From contig JBGVEN010000001.1 in assembly GCA_045120135.1 (NCBI GenBank), forward strand, positions 1-64,000: 64,000 nt of DNA, read 5' to 3'. This DNA comes from SIG440 sp045120135. Its GTDB lineage: Bacteria > Bacillota > Clostridia > Monoglobales > Monoglobaceae. Under the pieces are notes generated by a model. It had not been told where the DNA came from. It did not search any database and saw only the letters and a list, made by a program, of their open reading frames with translations. This document shows positions 7,249 through 15,473 of this stretch, in pieces; position 1 is the first letter of the stretch; the number at the start of each line of letters is the position of its first letter. A program made the position numbers and the translations under genes.

Positions 7249-8482
7249 AGAGCGGGTACTTTTTGCAAAGTGCATCTACACGCTTTGCCGCAGCTTCTTT
7301 GTTGTTTTCAAAGTCAGAGATAACCATATTAATAATCTGTGCTACCTCTCTCATATCCTCTTCCTTAAAGCCTCTGGTTGTAACAGCCGGTGCACCAAGA
7401 CGAACGCCGCTAGTAACAAACGGGCTCTGGGGGTCGTTGGGGATAGTGTTCTTGTTTGCGGTGATACCGATTTCGTCAAGGTTATGTTCAACCTCTTTAC
7501 CGGTAAGACCCTTCTTTGAAAGGTCAACAAGCATAAGGTGGTTATCTGTACCGCCTGAAACGATATCAACACCAAGCTTCATCAGCTCGTCGCAAAGAGC
7601 CGCTGCGTTCTTTTTAACCTGTGTCTGGTATTCCTTGAACTCAGGCTTGAGCGCTTCGCCAAAGCATACTGCCTTTGCCGCAATAATATGCATAAGAGGA
7701 CCGCCCTGATTACCGGGGAATACTGCCTTGTTAATCATCTGAGCATACTTTTCCTTACAGAGAATAAGGCCGCCGCGAGGACCTCTGAGAGTCTTATGGG
7801 TTGTGGTTGTTACAAAGTCCGCATAGGGAACAGGGCTTGGATGAAGACCCGCCGCAACAAGACCGGCAATGTGTGCCATATCAACCATCAGGTATGCACC
7901 AACCTCATCGGCAATCTCACGGAATTTTGCAAAATCAATTTCTCTTGCATATGCACTTGCGCCGGCTAAGATAAGCTTCGGCTTGTGCTTGAGTGCAAGT
8001 TCTCTTACTTCATCATAATTTATTCTGTGGGTAACAGAATCAACGCCATAAGGAACAACATTGAAGTACTTACCCGAAATATTAACAGGTGAACCATGGC
8101 TGAGATGTCCGCCGTGAGCAAGGTTCATACCAAGGTATGTGTCGCCCGGCTCCATTGCAGCAAAGAATACAGCAAGATTTGCCTGAGCGCCCGAATGAGG
8201 CTGAACATTGGCAAATTCTGCACCAAAAAGCTCCTTTGCACGGTCTCTTGCAAGGTCTTCAACGATATCTACATATTCGCAACCGCCATAATATCTCTTA
8301 CCCGGATAACCCTCTGCATACTTATTTGTGAGAGGTGTACCCATAGCTTCCATAACTGCAGGACTTACAAAGTTCTCTGATGCAATAAGTTCAATCTTAC
8401 TGCGCTGTCTGCCAATTTCCTTTTTGATTGCCTCGGCAACCGCAGGGTCGGCTTTTGTGATGTGGTTAAGTTCAAACATCAT
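7241..8482 (-). CDS. glyA: Serine hydroxymethyltransferase
   Basis: A PLP enzyme that interconverts serine and glycine while charging tetrahydrofolate with a one-carbon unit. Landmarks are IELIASENFVSPAVMEAMG, NKYAEGYPGKRYYGGCEYVD, the HSGAQAN loop and the PLP lysine in TTTTHKTLRGPRGG. Start: the tandem ATG ATG at 8482/8479 follows AAGGAGGAGAAGA with ideal spacing, so the longer reading frame beginning with SKPRRRR is rejected. The 3' end overlaps rarA, forming a two-gene unit. Length of about 413 residues is normal. Confidence 0.97.
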   Translation of the reverse strand: MMFELNHITKADPAVAEAIKKEIGRQRSKIELIASENFVSPAVMEAMGTPLTNKYAEGYPGKRYYGGCEYVDIVEDLARDRAKELFGAEFANVQPHSGAQANLAVFFAAMEPGDTYLGMNLAHGGHLSHGSPVNISGKYFNVVPYGVDSVTHRINYDEVRELALKHKPKLILAGASAYAREIDFAKFREIADEVGAYLMVDMAHIAGLVAAGLHPSPVPYADFVTTTTHKTLRGPRGGLILCKEKYAQMINKAVFPGNQGGPLMHIIAAKAVCFGEALKPEFKEYQTQVKKNAAALCDELMKLGVDIVSGGTDNHLMLVDLSKKGLTGKEVEHNLDEIGITANKNTIPNDPQSPFVTSGVRLGAPAVTTRGFKEEDMREVAQIINMVISDFENNKEAAAKRVDALCKKYPLYE

Positions 8483-8610
8483 TCTTCTCCTCCTTGGTTT
8501 ACTCAAAAATGTTTACAAAAACATTCTTTTATATTATAATAAATAATATCAAAATTATCTCTGAATAATTATACATTGAAATATACCAAAATGCAAGGGG
8601 GAAATGCAAA

Positions 8611-9252
8611 ATGCGTGAAAATCTTACAGAAAAAACCAATCGTGCATCAAAAATTATAGAAATATTTAAAAAAGTATACAAAGATGCCGACTGCACATTG
8701 GACTATATGTCTCCCCTTCAACTGCTGATTGCGACACAACTGGCGGCACAATGCACCGACGCACGGGTTAATATGGTTACCCCTGCACTTTTTAAGCGTT
8801 ATCCTACTGTTTATGACTTTGCCGATGCAGACCCTGACGAACTTTCTTCCCTTATCCACTCGACCGGTTTTTACCGCAACAAAACAAAGAATATTATAGC
8901 CTGCTGCAAAAAACTGATTTCAGATTTTGGCGGCGAAGTTCCAGAAACAATGGACGAGCTGCTTTCGCTTCCCGGTGTAGGTCGAAAAACCGCCAACCTC
9001 GTCCTTGGTGATTGCTTTGGAATTCCCGGAATTGTGGTTGACACCCACGCCGGCAGACTGGCACGGAGAATGGGCTTTACAAAGAACACCGACCCATACA
9101 AGGTAGAGCTTGATCTTGTTAAAATTGTTCCGCCCGAGGAACAGTCAAATTTTTGTCACTGTCTTGTATTTCACGGCAGAGAATTCTGCGATTCACGAAA
9201 GCCCCGTTGTCTTGAATGCCCTGTATCTGAAATATGCCCCAAAATACTGTAA
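8611..9252 (+). CDS. nth: Endonuclease III (base-excision repair)
   Basis: A DNA N-glycosylase/AP lyase for oxidised pyrimidines, 213 residues. It has the helix-hairpin-helix with catalytic lysine (LPGVGRKTANLVLGD), the catalytic Asp in VVDTHAGRLARR, and a C-terminal 4Fe-4S cluster motif of spacing C-x6-C-x2-C-x5-C ending in CPVSEICP. It is divergent from glyA. The ATG follows AAGGGGGAAATGCAAA. No strong terminator is visible before the tRNA promoter at 9365. Confidence 0.96.
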   Translation: MRENLTEKTNRASKIIEIFKKVYKDADCTLDYMSPLQLLIATQLAAQCTDARVNMVTPALFKRYPTVYDFADADPDELSSLIHSTGFYRNKTKNIIACCKKLISDFGGEVPETMDELLSLPGVGRKTANLVLGDCFGIPGIVVDTHAGRLARRMGFTKNTDPYKVELDLVKIVPPEEQSNFCHCLVFHGREFCDSRKPRCLECPVSEICPKIL

Positions 9253-9364
9253 AAAATTCCCTCATTTTATTTTGCAAAATTAAGAAATTAAAAGTATTTT
9301 GGAGAATATTAAAGCATTTGCCTATATAATTAACGCTAATCGGATATAATTATTAATTTTAATC

Positions 9365-9393
9365 TTGACTTTTAAAAATAGAAATGGTACAAT
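9365..9393 (+). promoter_or_regulatory. Promoter for tRNA-Val-yceD-rpmF
   Basis: TTGACT (9365-9370), 17-bp spacer, TACAAT (9388-9393). The predicted start near 9400 lies about 29 bases before the tRNA. It is the only obvious promoter before yceD. Confidence 0.85.
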
Positions 9394-9428
9394 ATCAGCT
9401 GTCGCTGAGATGAGCGGCAGTCAAATGT

Positions 9429-9504
9429 GGGCGCATAGCTCAGCTGGGAGAGCATCTGCCTTACAAGCAGAGGGTCATAGGTTCGAGCCCTATTGTGCCC
9501 ACCA
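9429..9504 (+). tRNA. tRNA-Val (anticodon UAC) with encoded CCA
   Basis: Identical in sequence to the minus-strand copy at 82-157: GGGCGCA start, anticodon loop CTTACAA, TTCGAGCC T loop, TGTGCCC acceptor strand, discriminator A at 9501 and CCA at 9502-9504. The next gene (yceD) starts only 24 bases after the CCA and no terminator intervenes, so the tRNA and the yceD-rpmF mRNA are probably one transcript cut by tRNA-processing nucleases. Confidence 0.97.
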
Positions 9505-9528
9505 CATTTTTTTTGAGGGTTTACCGAA

Positions 9529-10026
9529 ATGATACTTGATTTATCAACTATTGTTAATGTCGACGGCAAGAAACTGGAGTTTGACGGCGAGCTGGATTTT
9601 ACCGGCAAGGAAGAACAGGGTGTGAAATTTATTTCTCCTGTTACTGTTTGCGGCAGACTTTCAAATATTGGCGGAAGCCTTGAACTTGAAGCTGATATAA
9701 AAACCAGACTGAGGGTTTCATGTGACAGATGTCTTGATGAGGTTGAAGAGGATTTTGAATGTTCATTTAAAGAAATTCTCAAAAAAGAAGACGAAAGGTC
9801 ATTGGACGAGAAAAATCCGGAGGCTATCTACTTCAAAGGCAACAATATCGAGCTTGACGAAATTGTACTTAACAATATTATTGTTGAAATCCCTCTTAAG
9901 CATTTGTGCTCGGAGAATTGCAAAGGTTTGTGCCCCAATTGCGGACAGAACCTTAACAAGGGTGAATGTCAGTGCGACACAAGACCCACCGACCCCAGAT
10001 TTGATATTCTGGACAAATTATTATAG
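9529..10026 (+). CDS. DUF177 / YceD family protein
   Basis: A 165-residue YceD/DUF177 protein. The family is nearly always encoded directly before rpmF, as here, and has been linked to 23S rRNA accumulation in some organisms. Visible features are the KTRLRVSCDRCLDEV stretch (residues about 61-75) and the C-terminal LCSENCKGLCPNCGQNL with GECQC, which gives several paired cysteines suited to binding zinc. Start at the ATG preceded by GAGGGTTTACCGAA. Function is not firmly established. Confidence 0.9.
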   Translation: MILDLSTIVNVDGKKLEFDGELDFTGKEEQGVKFISPVTVCGRLSNIGGSLELEADIKTRLRVSCDRCLDEVEEDFECSFKEILKKEDERSLDEKNPEAIYFKGNNIELDEIVLNNIIVEIPLKHLCSENCKGLCPNCGQNLNKGECQCDTRPTDPRFDILDKLL

Positions 10027-10085
10027 TAGATTATGCAGGAAATTCCTGTTAAAATTATATTTGATCGGAAAGAGGTGTAGCTAAT

Positions 10086-10265
10086 ATGGCAGTTCCAAAG
10101 AGAAAAACTTCTAAAGCAAGAAGAGATAAAAGAAGAGCTAACTGGAAGCTTGTAATTCCGGGAATGATTGCTTGCCCCCAGTGCGGTGAGTTCAAAATGC
10201 CTCACAGAGTCTGCAAGGCTTGTGGATACTACAACGGAAAAGAAGTTGTAAAGAAAGAGGCGTAA
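10086..10265 (+). CDS. rpmF: 50S ribosomal protein L32
   Basis: A 59-residue large-subunit protein beginning MAVPKRKTSKARRDKRRANW and ending in KKEA. It has two CxxC pairs (CPQC and CKAC), so it is the zinc-binding C+ form. It follows yceD by 59 bp with AAAGAGGTGTAGCTAAT before the ATG, and is followed at once by a strong terminator at 10279-10324, which closes the tRNA-yceD-rpmF unit. Confidence 0.97.
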   Translation: MAVPKRKTSKARRDKRRANWKLVIPGMIACPQCGEFKMPHRVCKACGYYNGKEVVKKEA

Positions 10266-10278
10266 GTGCTGAATAAAG

Positions 10279-10324
10279 AGTCGTATCAAACGGGTTTTTT
10301 CCGATTTGATACGACTTTTTTTTT
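10279..10324 (+). terminator. Terminator after rpmF
   Basis: AGTCGTATCAAA (10279-10290) and TTTGATACGACT (10305-10316) form a 12-bp perfect stem followed by a run of nine T residues. Confidence 0.93.
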
Positions 10325-10338
10325 AATACATATTGTAT

Positions 10339-10366
10339 TTGAATTTAATATGTGATACAATATAAT
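10339..10366 (+). promoter_or_regulatory. Promoter before the comEA-like gene
   Basis: TTGAAT (10339-10344), 16-bp spacer, TATAAT (10361-10366). An overlapping alternative is TTGTAT (10333-10338) with TACAAT (10356-10361) and a 17-bp spacer. Either would start transcription only 7-12 bases before the ATG at 10380. Confidence 0.65.
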
Positions 10367-10379
10367 TGGTTTAGTGTAA

Positions 10380-10832
10380 ATGGAAATTTTGCGAAAAGGT
10401 GTAAAAATTATTTGGGGTGTAGTTTTGTATTGGAGAAGTTTATTTAGAAGACTTTTGTTTTTGCCGATTGTTTTTGTGTTATCGTTAATGCTTTGTAAGG
10501 CTAATGGAATGGTACAGTATCTTAATAAGATAACCGACTCTATAAAAATTTCTGTAACCAAAGCTACTATGACAAAGAGTTGTGAACAATCGGTGAAATT
10601 CAAGGTGTGCGATAAATCCCAAAACGGTAAGAAATTAGTCGATTTGAACACCGCAGAGACTTGTGAACTTGATTTGCTGCCGGGGATAGGCGAAAAACTA
10701 GCAAAAGAGATAGTTATACAGCGGGGTAAGATGAAAGGGTTTTATTCCGTTGAGGACGTTTTGTGCACGCCGGGTATAGGTCTTAAAACACTTGCCAAAA
10801 TTAAAGATATGGTTACAGTTACAAAAAAATAG
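10380..10832 (+). CDS. ComEA-like helix-hairpin-helix protein, membrane-anchored
   Basis: A 150-residue protein with one N-terminal membrane segment (about residues 25-40, LLFLPIVFVLSLMLC) and a C-terminal double helix-hairpin-helix domain: VDLNTAETCELDLLPGIGEK and LCTPGIGLKTLAKIK. The HhH pair is the DNA-binding domain of the competence receptor ComEA. The SLBB domain of full-length ComEA is missing and no comEB/comEC lies nearby, so a role in DNA uptake is only possible. There is no ribosome site before the first ATG; a TTG at codon 16, six bases after GGGGTG, is an alternative start that would retain the anchor. Confidence 0.8.
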   Translation: MEILRKGVKIIWGVVLYWRSLFRRLLFLPIVFVLSLMLCKANGMVQYLNKITDSIKISVTKATMTKSCEQSVKFKVCDKSQNGKKLVDLNTAETCELDLLPGIGEKLAKEIVIQRGKMKGFYSVEDVLCTPGIGLKTLAKIKDMVTVTKK

Positions 10833-10851
10833 TTTTCTAGGAGAGACGAAA

Positions 10852-11799
10852 ATGTTTAAACATGGTTATATGAAAGAGGGTAAAGGGGTTGAAAAATGCA
10901 ATAACGATGAGCCAAGAATATCTGTATTTTTTGAATTGTTGTTTAGAAAATTCGGTCGCCTGGTAAAGCTCAACATTTTATACATAGTGTGCTGTATTCC
11001 GACTTTTCTTGTAATGATGTTTTTGTCGGGGATGCTTTCTTCGCGCATTACCAATGCGAGTGCACTTGTTCTTGCTCAGATTATGGGTCTTACAGCCCCC
11101 GACATGGCTAATGTGGAATTTTCGGGAATGCTGGCGGCGCTGGATATTGGAGTACGTGTGGTTATTTCATTTGCTGTTGCGATTATGTGGGGTATGGGTC
11201 CGGTAACGGCAGGCTTTACATATATTCTGCGTAATTATGCAAGGGAAGAACACGCATGGTTGCTTAGTGACTTTTTTGGCAAAACCAAACAGAATTTTGG
11301 TCAGGCGCTTGTGGTATGGATTGTTGACCTTGCGGCATTTGCCGTGCTGACAACTGCATTCTTTTTTTACTTCGCTCAGCCCGGACTTCTGCATTATATG
11401 TCTTATATAATTCTGTCGATAATTATACTTTATACAGCAATGCATTTTTATATTTATCAGTGTATGATAACCTTCAAGCTTTCGGTTAAAGATGTTTTTA
11501 AGAATTCTGCGATTTTTGCACTTGTTGAAGCACCTAAAAACCTTTTGCTTGAGTTCGTATTGTTGTTCGTTCACCTGGGTCTTCCTTATACTGCGGCACT
11601 TAACGGTTGGCCGGTATGGTTCTGGTTGATATTCATTATTCTGGAACTGATTGTTTTAGTTGCGGTTTCGGGATTTACTGTTAATTTCTGGGTATATCCT
11701 GCTCTTGAAAAATATATTATAGAAGCAGAAAAGAAAGCTGATGATGCCGAAACTTCAAGTGGCTCGGACAAAGCTGACGACATAGAGTATCTTATGTAA
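10852..11799 (+). CDS. YesL / DUF624 family membrane protein
   Basis: An integral membrane protein of 315 residues with about five to six hydrophobic segments and the DUF624-like N-terminal pattern FFELLFRKFGRLVKLNILYIVCCIPTF. Homologues often sit beside carbohydrate transporters, but none is present here and the function is unknown. The C-terminal tail is acidic and hydrophilic. Start set at the ATG at 10852, ten bases after TAGGAGAG; an upstream in-frame start would overlap comEA. It follows comEA by 19 bp and is probably cotranscribed. Confidence 0.85.
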   Translation: MFKHGYMKEGKGVEKCNNDEPRISVFFELLFRKFGRLVKLNILYIVCCIPTFLVMMFLSGMLSSRITNASALVLAQIMGLTAPDMANVEFSGMLAALDIGVRVVISFAVAIMWGMGPVTAGFTYILRNYAREEHAWLLSDFFGKTKQNFGQALVVWIVDLAAFAVLTTAFFFYFAQPGLLHYMSYIILSIIILYTAMHFYIYQCMITFKLSVKDVFKNSAIFALVEAPKNLLLEFVLLFVHLGLPYTAALNGWPVWFWLIFIILELIVLVAVSGFTVNFWVYPALEKYIIEAEKKADDAETSSGSDKADDIEYLM

Positions 11800-11856
11800 A
11801 TTATGAGGAGACCGCCGGATGGTTGCCTTGAAAAATAAAATCTGAGAGGTTAAATT

Positions 11857-13476
11857 ATGAAAAAGAATAATCATTATCCGTATTATGAAATGCCTGAAAT
11901 TCGCGATTTTCGTCACTTGACGAATTTTATTGCGGAAAGCTACCCCGAAAAGGTTGCATTTATGTTCGAACGCAATAAAAAGGAAGTTACTGTAGGATAT
12001 CCGCAGTTCAAGGCTGACATCGACGCACTTTGTGCTTATTTTGCCGAAATGGGACTAAAAAATGAGAAAATAGCCCTTTATGCTGAAAATAGCTACGAAT
12101 GGGTTGTTACATATTTTGCAGCAATCTGCAGTGACAATGTTATTGTTCCGATAGACAAGGAAATTACCGGTGTTGAGGTAAAGAATCTGGTTAATGACTG
12201 TGAAGCAAAGGTTCTTGTATGCTCTGCAACGAAAAAGGCGGCGATTGATGAAAATCGGGATGCTATGACAACAGTTGAAACAGTACTTGTGGTTTCGGAA
12301 TATGAGGAAATTTTTGCAAAAGGTCGAGCAATTATTGCTGAGGGAAAAGCTGAAATCCTTTCCATTGTTCCCGATGTTGAAAAGCTCTGTGCACTTATTT
12401 ACACATCAGGCACAACCGGCAAGCCTAAGGGCGTTATGCTTTGCCAGAGAAACTTGATTTACGATATGGTAAACAGCTGCCGTAACCTTCTTGAACCGCC
12501 GAACACGGTTGCGCTCCTGCCCTTTAATCATACCTTTGGTATGATGGCATGTGTGCTGTGTCAGGTTTATGCAGGCTACACAGTATACCTCAACAGTAGT
12601 CTTAGAAATGTACTTAAAGACATTAACACATTAAAGCCTTGCCATGTTTCGGTTGTTCCGCTGTTTGTTGAAACTTTCTATAAGGGCATCTGGAAAAACG
12701 CAAAAAAATCGGGCAAGGATAAGGCTCTTAAGGTTCTTATCAAGGTAAGCAACGGTCTTCGTAAGATTGGTATTGATATGCGTAGGGTATTCTTTAAGTC
12801 GGTTATTGATGCATTCGGCGGTAATCTTGAAATGATTATCTCAGGTGGTGCTCCCATTGACCTTAAGATTGCAAAAGGTTTTGAAGATTTGGGTATTACC
12901 CTTATCAGTGGCTATGGTATAACCGAGTGTTCACCTATCGTTTCAACAGACAGAAACAAGGACTATAAGTTCGGTAGCGTAGGACTTCCCATCCCCGGCG
13001 TTGAAGTTAAGGTTGATAATCCCGACGAGAACGGCGAGGGCGAACTTCTGATAAAGGGCCCTATTGTTATGATGGGTTACTATAACAACCCCGAAGCAAC
13101 AGCCGAGGTGTTTGAAGGCGAGTGGTTCCGCAGCGGTGACTATGGCCGTATTGATGACGAGGGATTTATCTTCATTACCGGAAGAAAGAAGAATATTATC
13201 ATCACTCCCAATGGTAAAAATGTTTACCCTGAAGAGATTGAAGCGGTTATTCAGCATGTTGAGGGTGTGAACGAGGTTGTAGTATTTGAGGGCGATGATG
13301 TAATATGTGCCGAAATTTACACCGAAACGCCTGAGGAGAAAGAACGCATCAAGGCTGATGTTTTGGCACTTAATAAGGAACTCCCATCATTTAAACATGT
13401 TCAGAAGGTGTTGTTCCGTGATACCGAGTTTGAAAAAACAACAACCAAAAAGATTAAGAGAAACTATAATAAATAA
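11857..13476 (+). CDS. AMP-forming acyl-CoA synthetase / ligase
   Basis: A 539-residue member of the ANL adenylating superfamily, most like long-chain fatty-acid-CoA ligases. It activates a carboxylic acid with ATP and transfers it to CoA or a carrier. Motifs: phosphate loop YTSGTTGKPKG (182-192), adenine pocket SGYGITECSP, the ATP-binding GEWFRSGDYG, hinge GRKKNIIITPNGKNVYPEEIE and the C-terminal catalytic lysine region KTTTKKIKRNY. The substrate cannot be read from the sequence. No carrier protein gene adjoins it. It follows the yesL-like gene and leads a plus-strand run to rodA. Confidence 0.93.
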   Translation: MKKNNHYPYYEMPEIRDFRHLTNFIAESYPEKVAFMFERNKKEVTVGYPQFKADIDALCAYFAEMGLKNEKIALYAENSYEWVVTYFAAICSDNVIVPIDKEITGVEVKNLVNDCEAKVLVCSATKKAAIDENRDAMTTVETVLVVSEYEEIFAKGRAIIAEGKAEILSIVPDVEKLCALIYTSGTTGKPKGVMLCQRNLIYDMVNSCRNLLEPPNTVALLPFNHTFGMMACVLCQVYAGYTVYLNSSLRNVLKDINTLKPCHVSVVPLFVETFYKGIWKNAKKSGKDKALKVLIKVSNGLRKIGIDMRRVFFKSVIDAFGGNLEMIISGGAPIDLKIAKGFEDLGITLISGYGITECSPIVSTDRNKDYKFGSVGLPIPGVEVKVDNPDENGEGELLIKGPIVMMGYYNNPEATAEVFEGEWFRSGDYGRIDDEGFIFITGRKKNIIITPNGKNVYPEEIEAVIQHVEGVNEVVVFEGDDVICAEIYTETPEEKERIKADVLALNKELPSFKHVQKVLFRDTEFEKTTTKKIKRNYNK

Positions 13477-13497
13477 ATTGTCCTTTGTGAGGGTAAA

Positions 13498-14169
13498 ATG
13501 GTTAATATAGGTAATGAATGGGACGAACTTCTCGGGGCAGAGTTCCAAAAGGAATACTATCTTAAGCTTCGGACGTTTCTGGCACGGGAATATAAAACCC
13601 GCCGGATTTTTCCCAATATGTATGATATTTTCAATGCGCTGAAGTTTACTTCTTACAGTGATGTGAAAGCGGTTATTTTAGGTCAGGACCCGTATCATGG
13701 GCAGGGGCAGGCACACGGCTTATGCTTTTCCGTAAAAAAAGGTGTCGAGCCACCGCCATCTCTTAAGAATATGTTTAAGGAACTAAGCGATGATATCGGG
13801 ATGAAAACTCCGGACCACGGTGAGCTTACAAAGTGGGCAAAGCAGGGCGTACTTCTTCTCAACACAGTTCTGACGGTTCGTTCGGGCGAAGCCAACAGCC
13901 ACAAGGGTATGGGCTGGGAAATTTTCACCGATAAGGTGATAGAAATTCTCAATAATCGTGAAAAACCCATAGTGTTTATACTTTGGGGAGCGAATGCCAG
14001 ACGGAAAAAGGAGCTTATAACCAACCCTCAGCATAAGATTCTTGAAACGGCACATCCAAGTCCGTTGTCGGCATATAACGGGTTTTTCGGATGCAGACAT
14101 TTTTCACAAACCAACGAGTTTTTAATGTCGATTGGTGAAAGCGAAATTGATTGGACTCTGGATGAATAG
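13498..14169 (+). CDS. ung: Uracil-DNA glycosylase (family 1)
   Basis: Removes uracil from DNA in base-excision repair. The 223 residues include the water-activating motif GQDPYH at 62-67 (catalytic Asp64), the specificity loop with LLLNTVLTV, and the C-terminal minor-groove loop HPSPLSAY with the catalytic His. GTGAGGGTAAA precedes the ATG. It is spaced 21 bp after the acyl-CoA synthetase and 14 bp before the tagA-like gene. Confidence 0.97.
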   Translation: MVNIGNEWDELLGAEFQKEYYLKLRTFLAREYKTRRIFPNMYDIFNALKFTSYSDVKAVILGQDPYHGQGQAHGLCFSVKKGVEPPPSLKNMFKELSDDIGMKTPDHGELTKWAKQGVLLLNTVLTVRSGEANSHKGMGWEIFTDKVIEILNNREKPIVFILWGANARRKKELITNPQHKILETAHPSPLSAYNGFFGCRHFSQTNEFLMSIGESEIDWTLDE

Positions 14170-14183
14170 GAGGAAGTAAGGCT

Positions 14184-14912
14184 ATGAGAAATACAGTAGA
14201 TATACTTGGGGTTAAAGTTGACAAGCTGACATTTAATGAAGCATTGGACATTGCCGAAAATCTTGTTCAGAGTGAGGGTGTATCGGCTATATTTACCCCC
14301 AATCCTGAAATTATTATGTGCGCCAAGAAGGACGACGAATTGAAGGAGATACTCAATGGCGCAGATTTGTGTACTGCAGATGGTATTGGTGTGGTTTATG
14401 GCGCAAAGATACTTAATGACCCTGTTCCGGAAAGGGTTGCGGGTTTTGATTTGACCTGCGCTCTTTTGGAAAGACTTGCAAGAACCGGAGAGGGTGTATT
14501 TCTGTTTGGTGCAAAGCCGGGAGTGGCGGATGCGGCAAAAGCTAATCTTGAGAAAAAGTATCAGGGAATAAATATTGCAGGAACAAGAAACGGATACTTT
14601 AATACTGAGGACGAGCCGAAGATCATTGATGAAATAAATAAATCCGGAGCAAAGCTTTTGCTTGTGTGCCTTGGTGCACCAAAACAGGAAAAGTGGATTG
14701 AAGCGCATAAAGCAGAGCTTAATGTCAATCTTTGTATGGGAGTAGGCGGAACGCTGGATGTTCTTGCAGGAGTTGCAAAGCGTGCGCCGGAAGTATTTAT
14801 AAAGCTTAATATTGAATGGGTGTACAGATTGCTTAAAAACCCATCAAGAATAGGGCGTTTTGCAGCATTGCCCAAATTTATAATTGAAGTCATTAAGGCG
14901 AAGAAGGGTTAA
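14184..14912 (+). CDS. WecG/TagA/CpsF family glycosyltransferase
   Basis: A 242-residue GT26-family enzyme that transfers N-acetylmannosamine or a related amino-sugar nucleotide onto a lipid-linked precursor, as TagA does for wall teichoic acid. The family core is FTPNPEIIMCAKKDDELKEI followed by the catalytic-Asp loop ADLCTADGIGVVYGAK, and later LGAPKQEKWI and GVGGTLDVLAG. There is no transmembrane segment; TagA-type enzymes associate with the membrane through a C-terminal amphipathic tail, here WVYRLLKNPSRIGR. No teichoic acid cluster is nearby, so the acceptor is unknown. Confidence 0.92.
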   Translation: MRNTVDILGVKVDKLTFNEALDIAENLVQSEGVSAIFTPNPEIIMCAKKDDELKEILNGADLCTADGIGVVYGAKILNDPVPERVAGFDLTCALLERLARTGEGVFLFGAKPGVADAAKANLEKKYQGINIAGTRNGYFNTEDEPKIIDEINKSGAKLLLVCLGAPKQEKWIEAHKAELNVNLCMGVGGTLDVLAGVAKRAPEVFIKLNIEWVYRLLKNPSRIGRFAALPKFIIEVIKAKKG

Positions 14913-14915
14913 TTT

Positions 14916-15458
14916 ATGTTGTATATGTTTTTGGCAGAAGGCTTTGAGGAAACCGAGGCAATTGGTTCGCTCGATGTTATCCGTAGAGCCGGAATTGAGA
15001 TAAAGACGGTTGGAGTTTCGGGTAAAGAAGTTTGCGGCAGCCATGGCGTCAGAATTGTTGCAGATATAGGAATGTCCGAGGTGTCATTTGAAGATATGCA
15101 AGGTGTTATTCTCCCCGGAGGAATGCCGGGTACAACAAATCTGCAAAACGACGAAACAGTAAAAAAGTCAATTTTATACTGTGCAGAGAATAATTTGTTG
15201 ATTGCGGCGATATGCGCAGCCCCTATGGTTCTTGGCGGATTGGGTGTATTAAAAAATAAAAATGCCGTTTGCTATCCGGGCTTTGAACAGTATCTTGACG
15301 GTGCAAAGCTTTGCACCGACGGAGCGGTTATGGACGGAAACATAGTTACAGGCAAGGGTGCAGGTGTATCGATGCTGTTCGGGGCCAAGATTGTTGATTT
15401 CTTTATGCCAGGCAAGGGCGAAGAAATTCTTGCGCAGATGCAACATTATATCGGTTAA
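14916..15458 (+). CDS. DJ-1/PfpI family protein (YajL/DJ-1 subgroup)
   Basis: A 180-residue class-I-glutamine-amidotransferase-like protein. It has the conserved Glu region FLAEGFEETEA (about residues 4-14) and the nucleophile elbow AAICAAPMVLGGLG around Cys100. DJ-1 relatives have been reported as chaperones, oxidative-stress sensors or glyoxalase/deglycase enzymes, so the exact activity is not assigned. It starts three bases after the tagA-like stop, with GAAGGGTTAATTT as the ribosome site inside the end of that gene, so the two are cotranscribed. Confidence 0.93.
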   Translation: MLYMFLAEGFEETEAIGSLDVIRRAGIEIKTVGVSGKEVCGSHGVRIVADIGMSEVSFEDMQGVILPGGMPGTTNLQNDETVKKSILYCAENNLLIAAICAAPMVLGGLGVLKNKNAVCYPGFEQYLDGAKLCTDGAVMDGNIVTGKGAGVSMLFGAKIVDFFMPGKGEEILAQMQHYIG

Positions 15459-15473
15459 ACAGGAAGGTTAAAA

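Noticed and set aside
8483..8506. GlyA start at 8506 with SKPRRRR extension
   Set aside because: The AAGGAGGAGAAGA ribosome site lies within the extension and points to the ATG at 8482.
9372..9782. 136-residue minus-strand frame over the tRNA-Val gene
   Set aside because: It is the antisense of the tRNA and the start of yceD; frames reading through tRNA genes are a common artefact.
14028..14708. 226-residue minus-strand frame opposite ung and the tagA-like gene
   Set aside because: Lies wholly antisense to two well-supported genes, has no ribosome site and no recognisable family.
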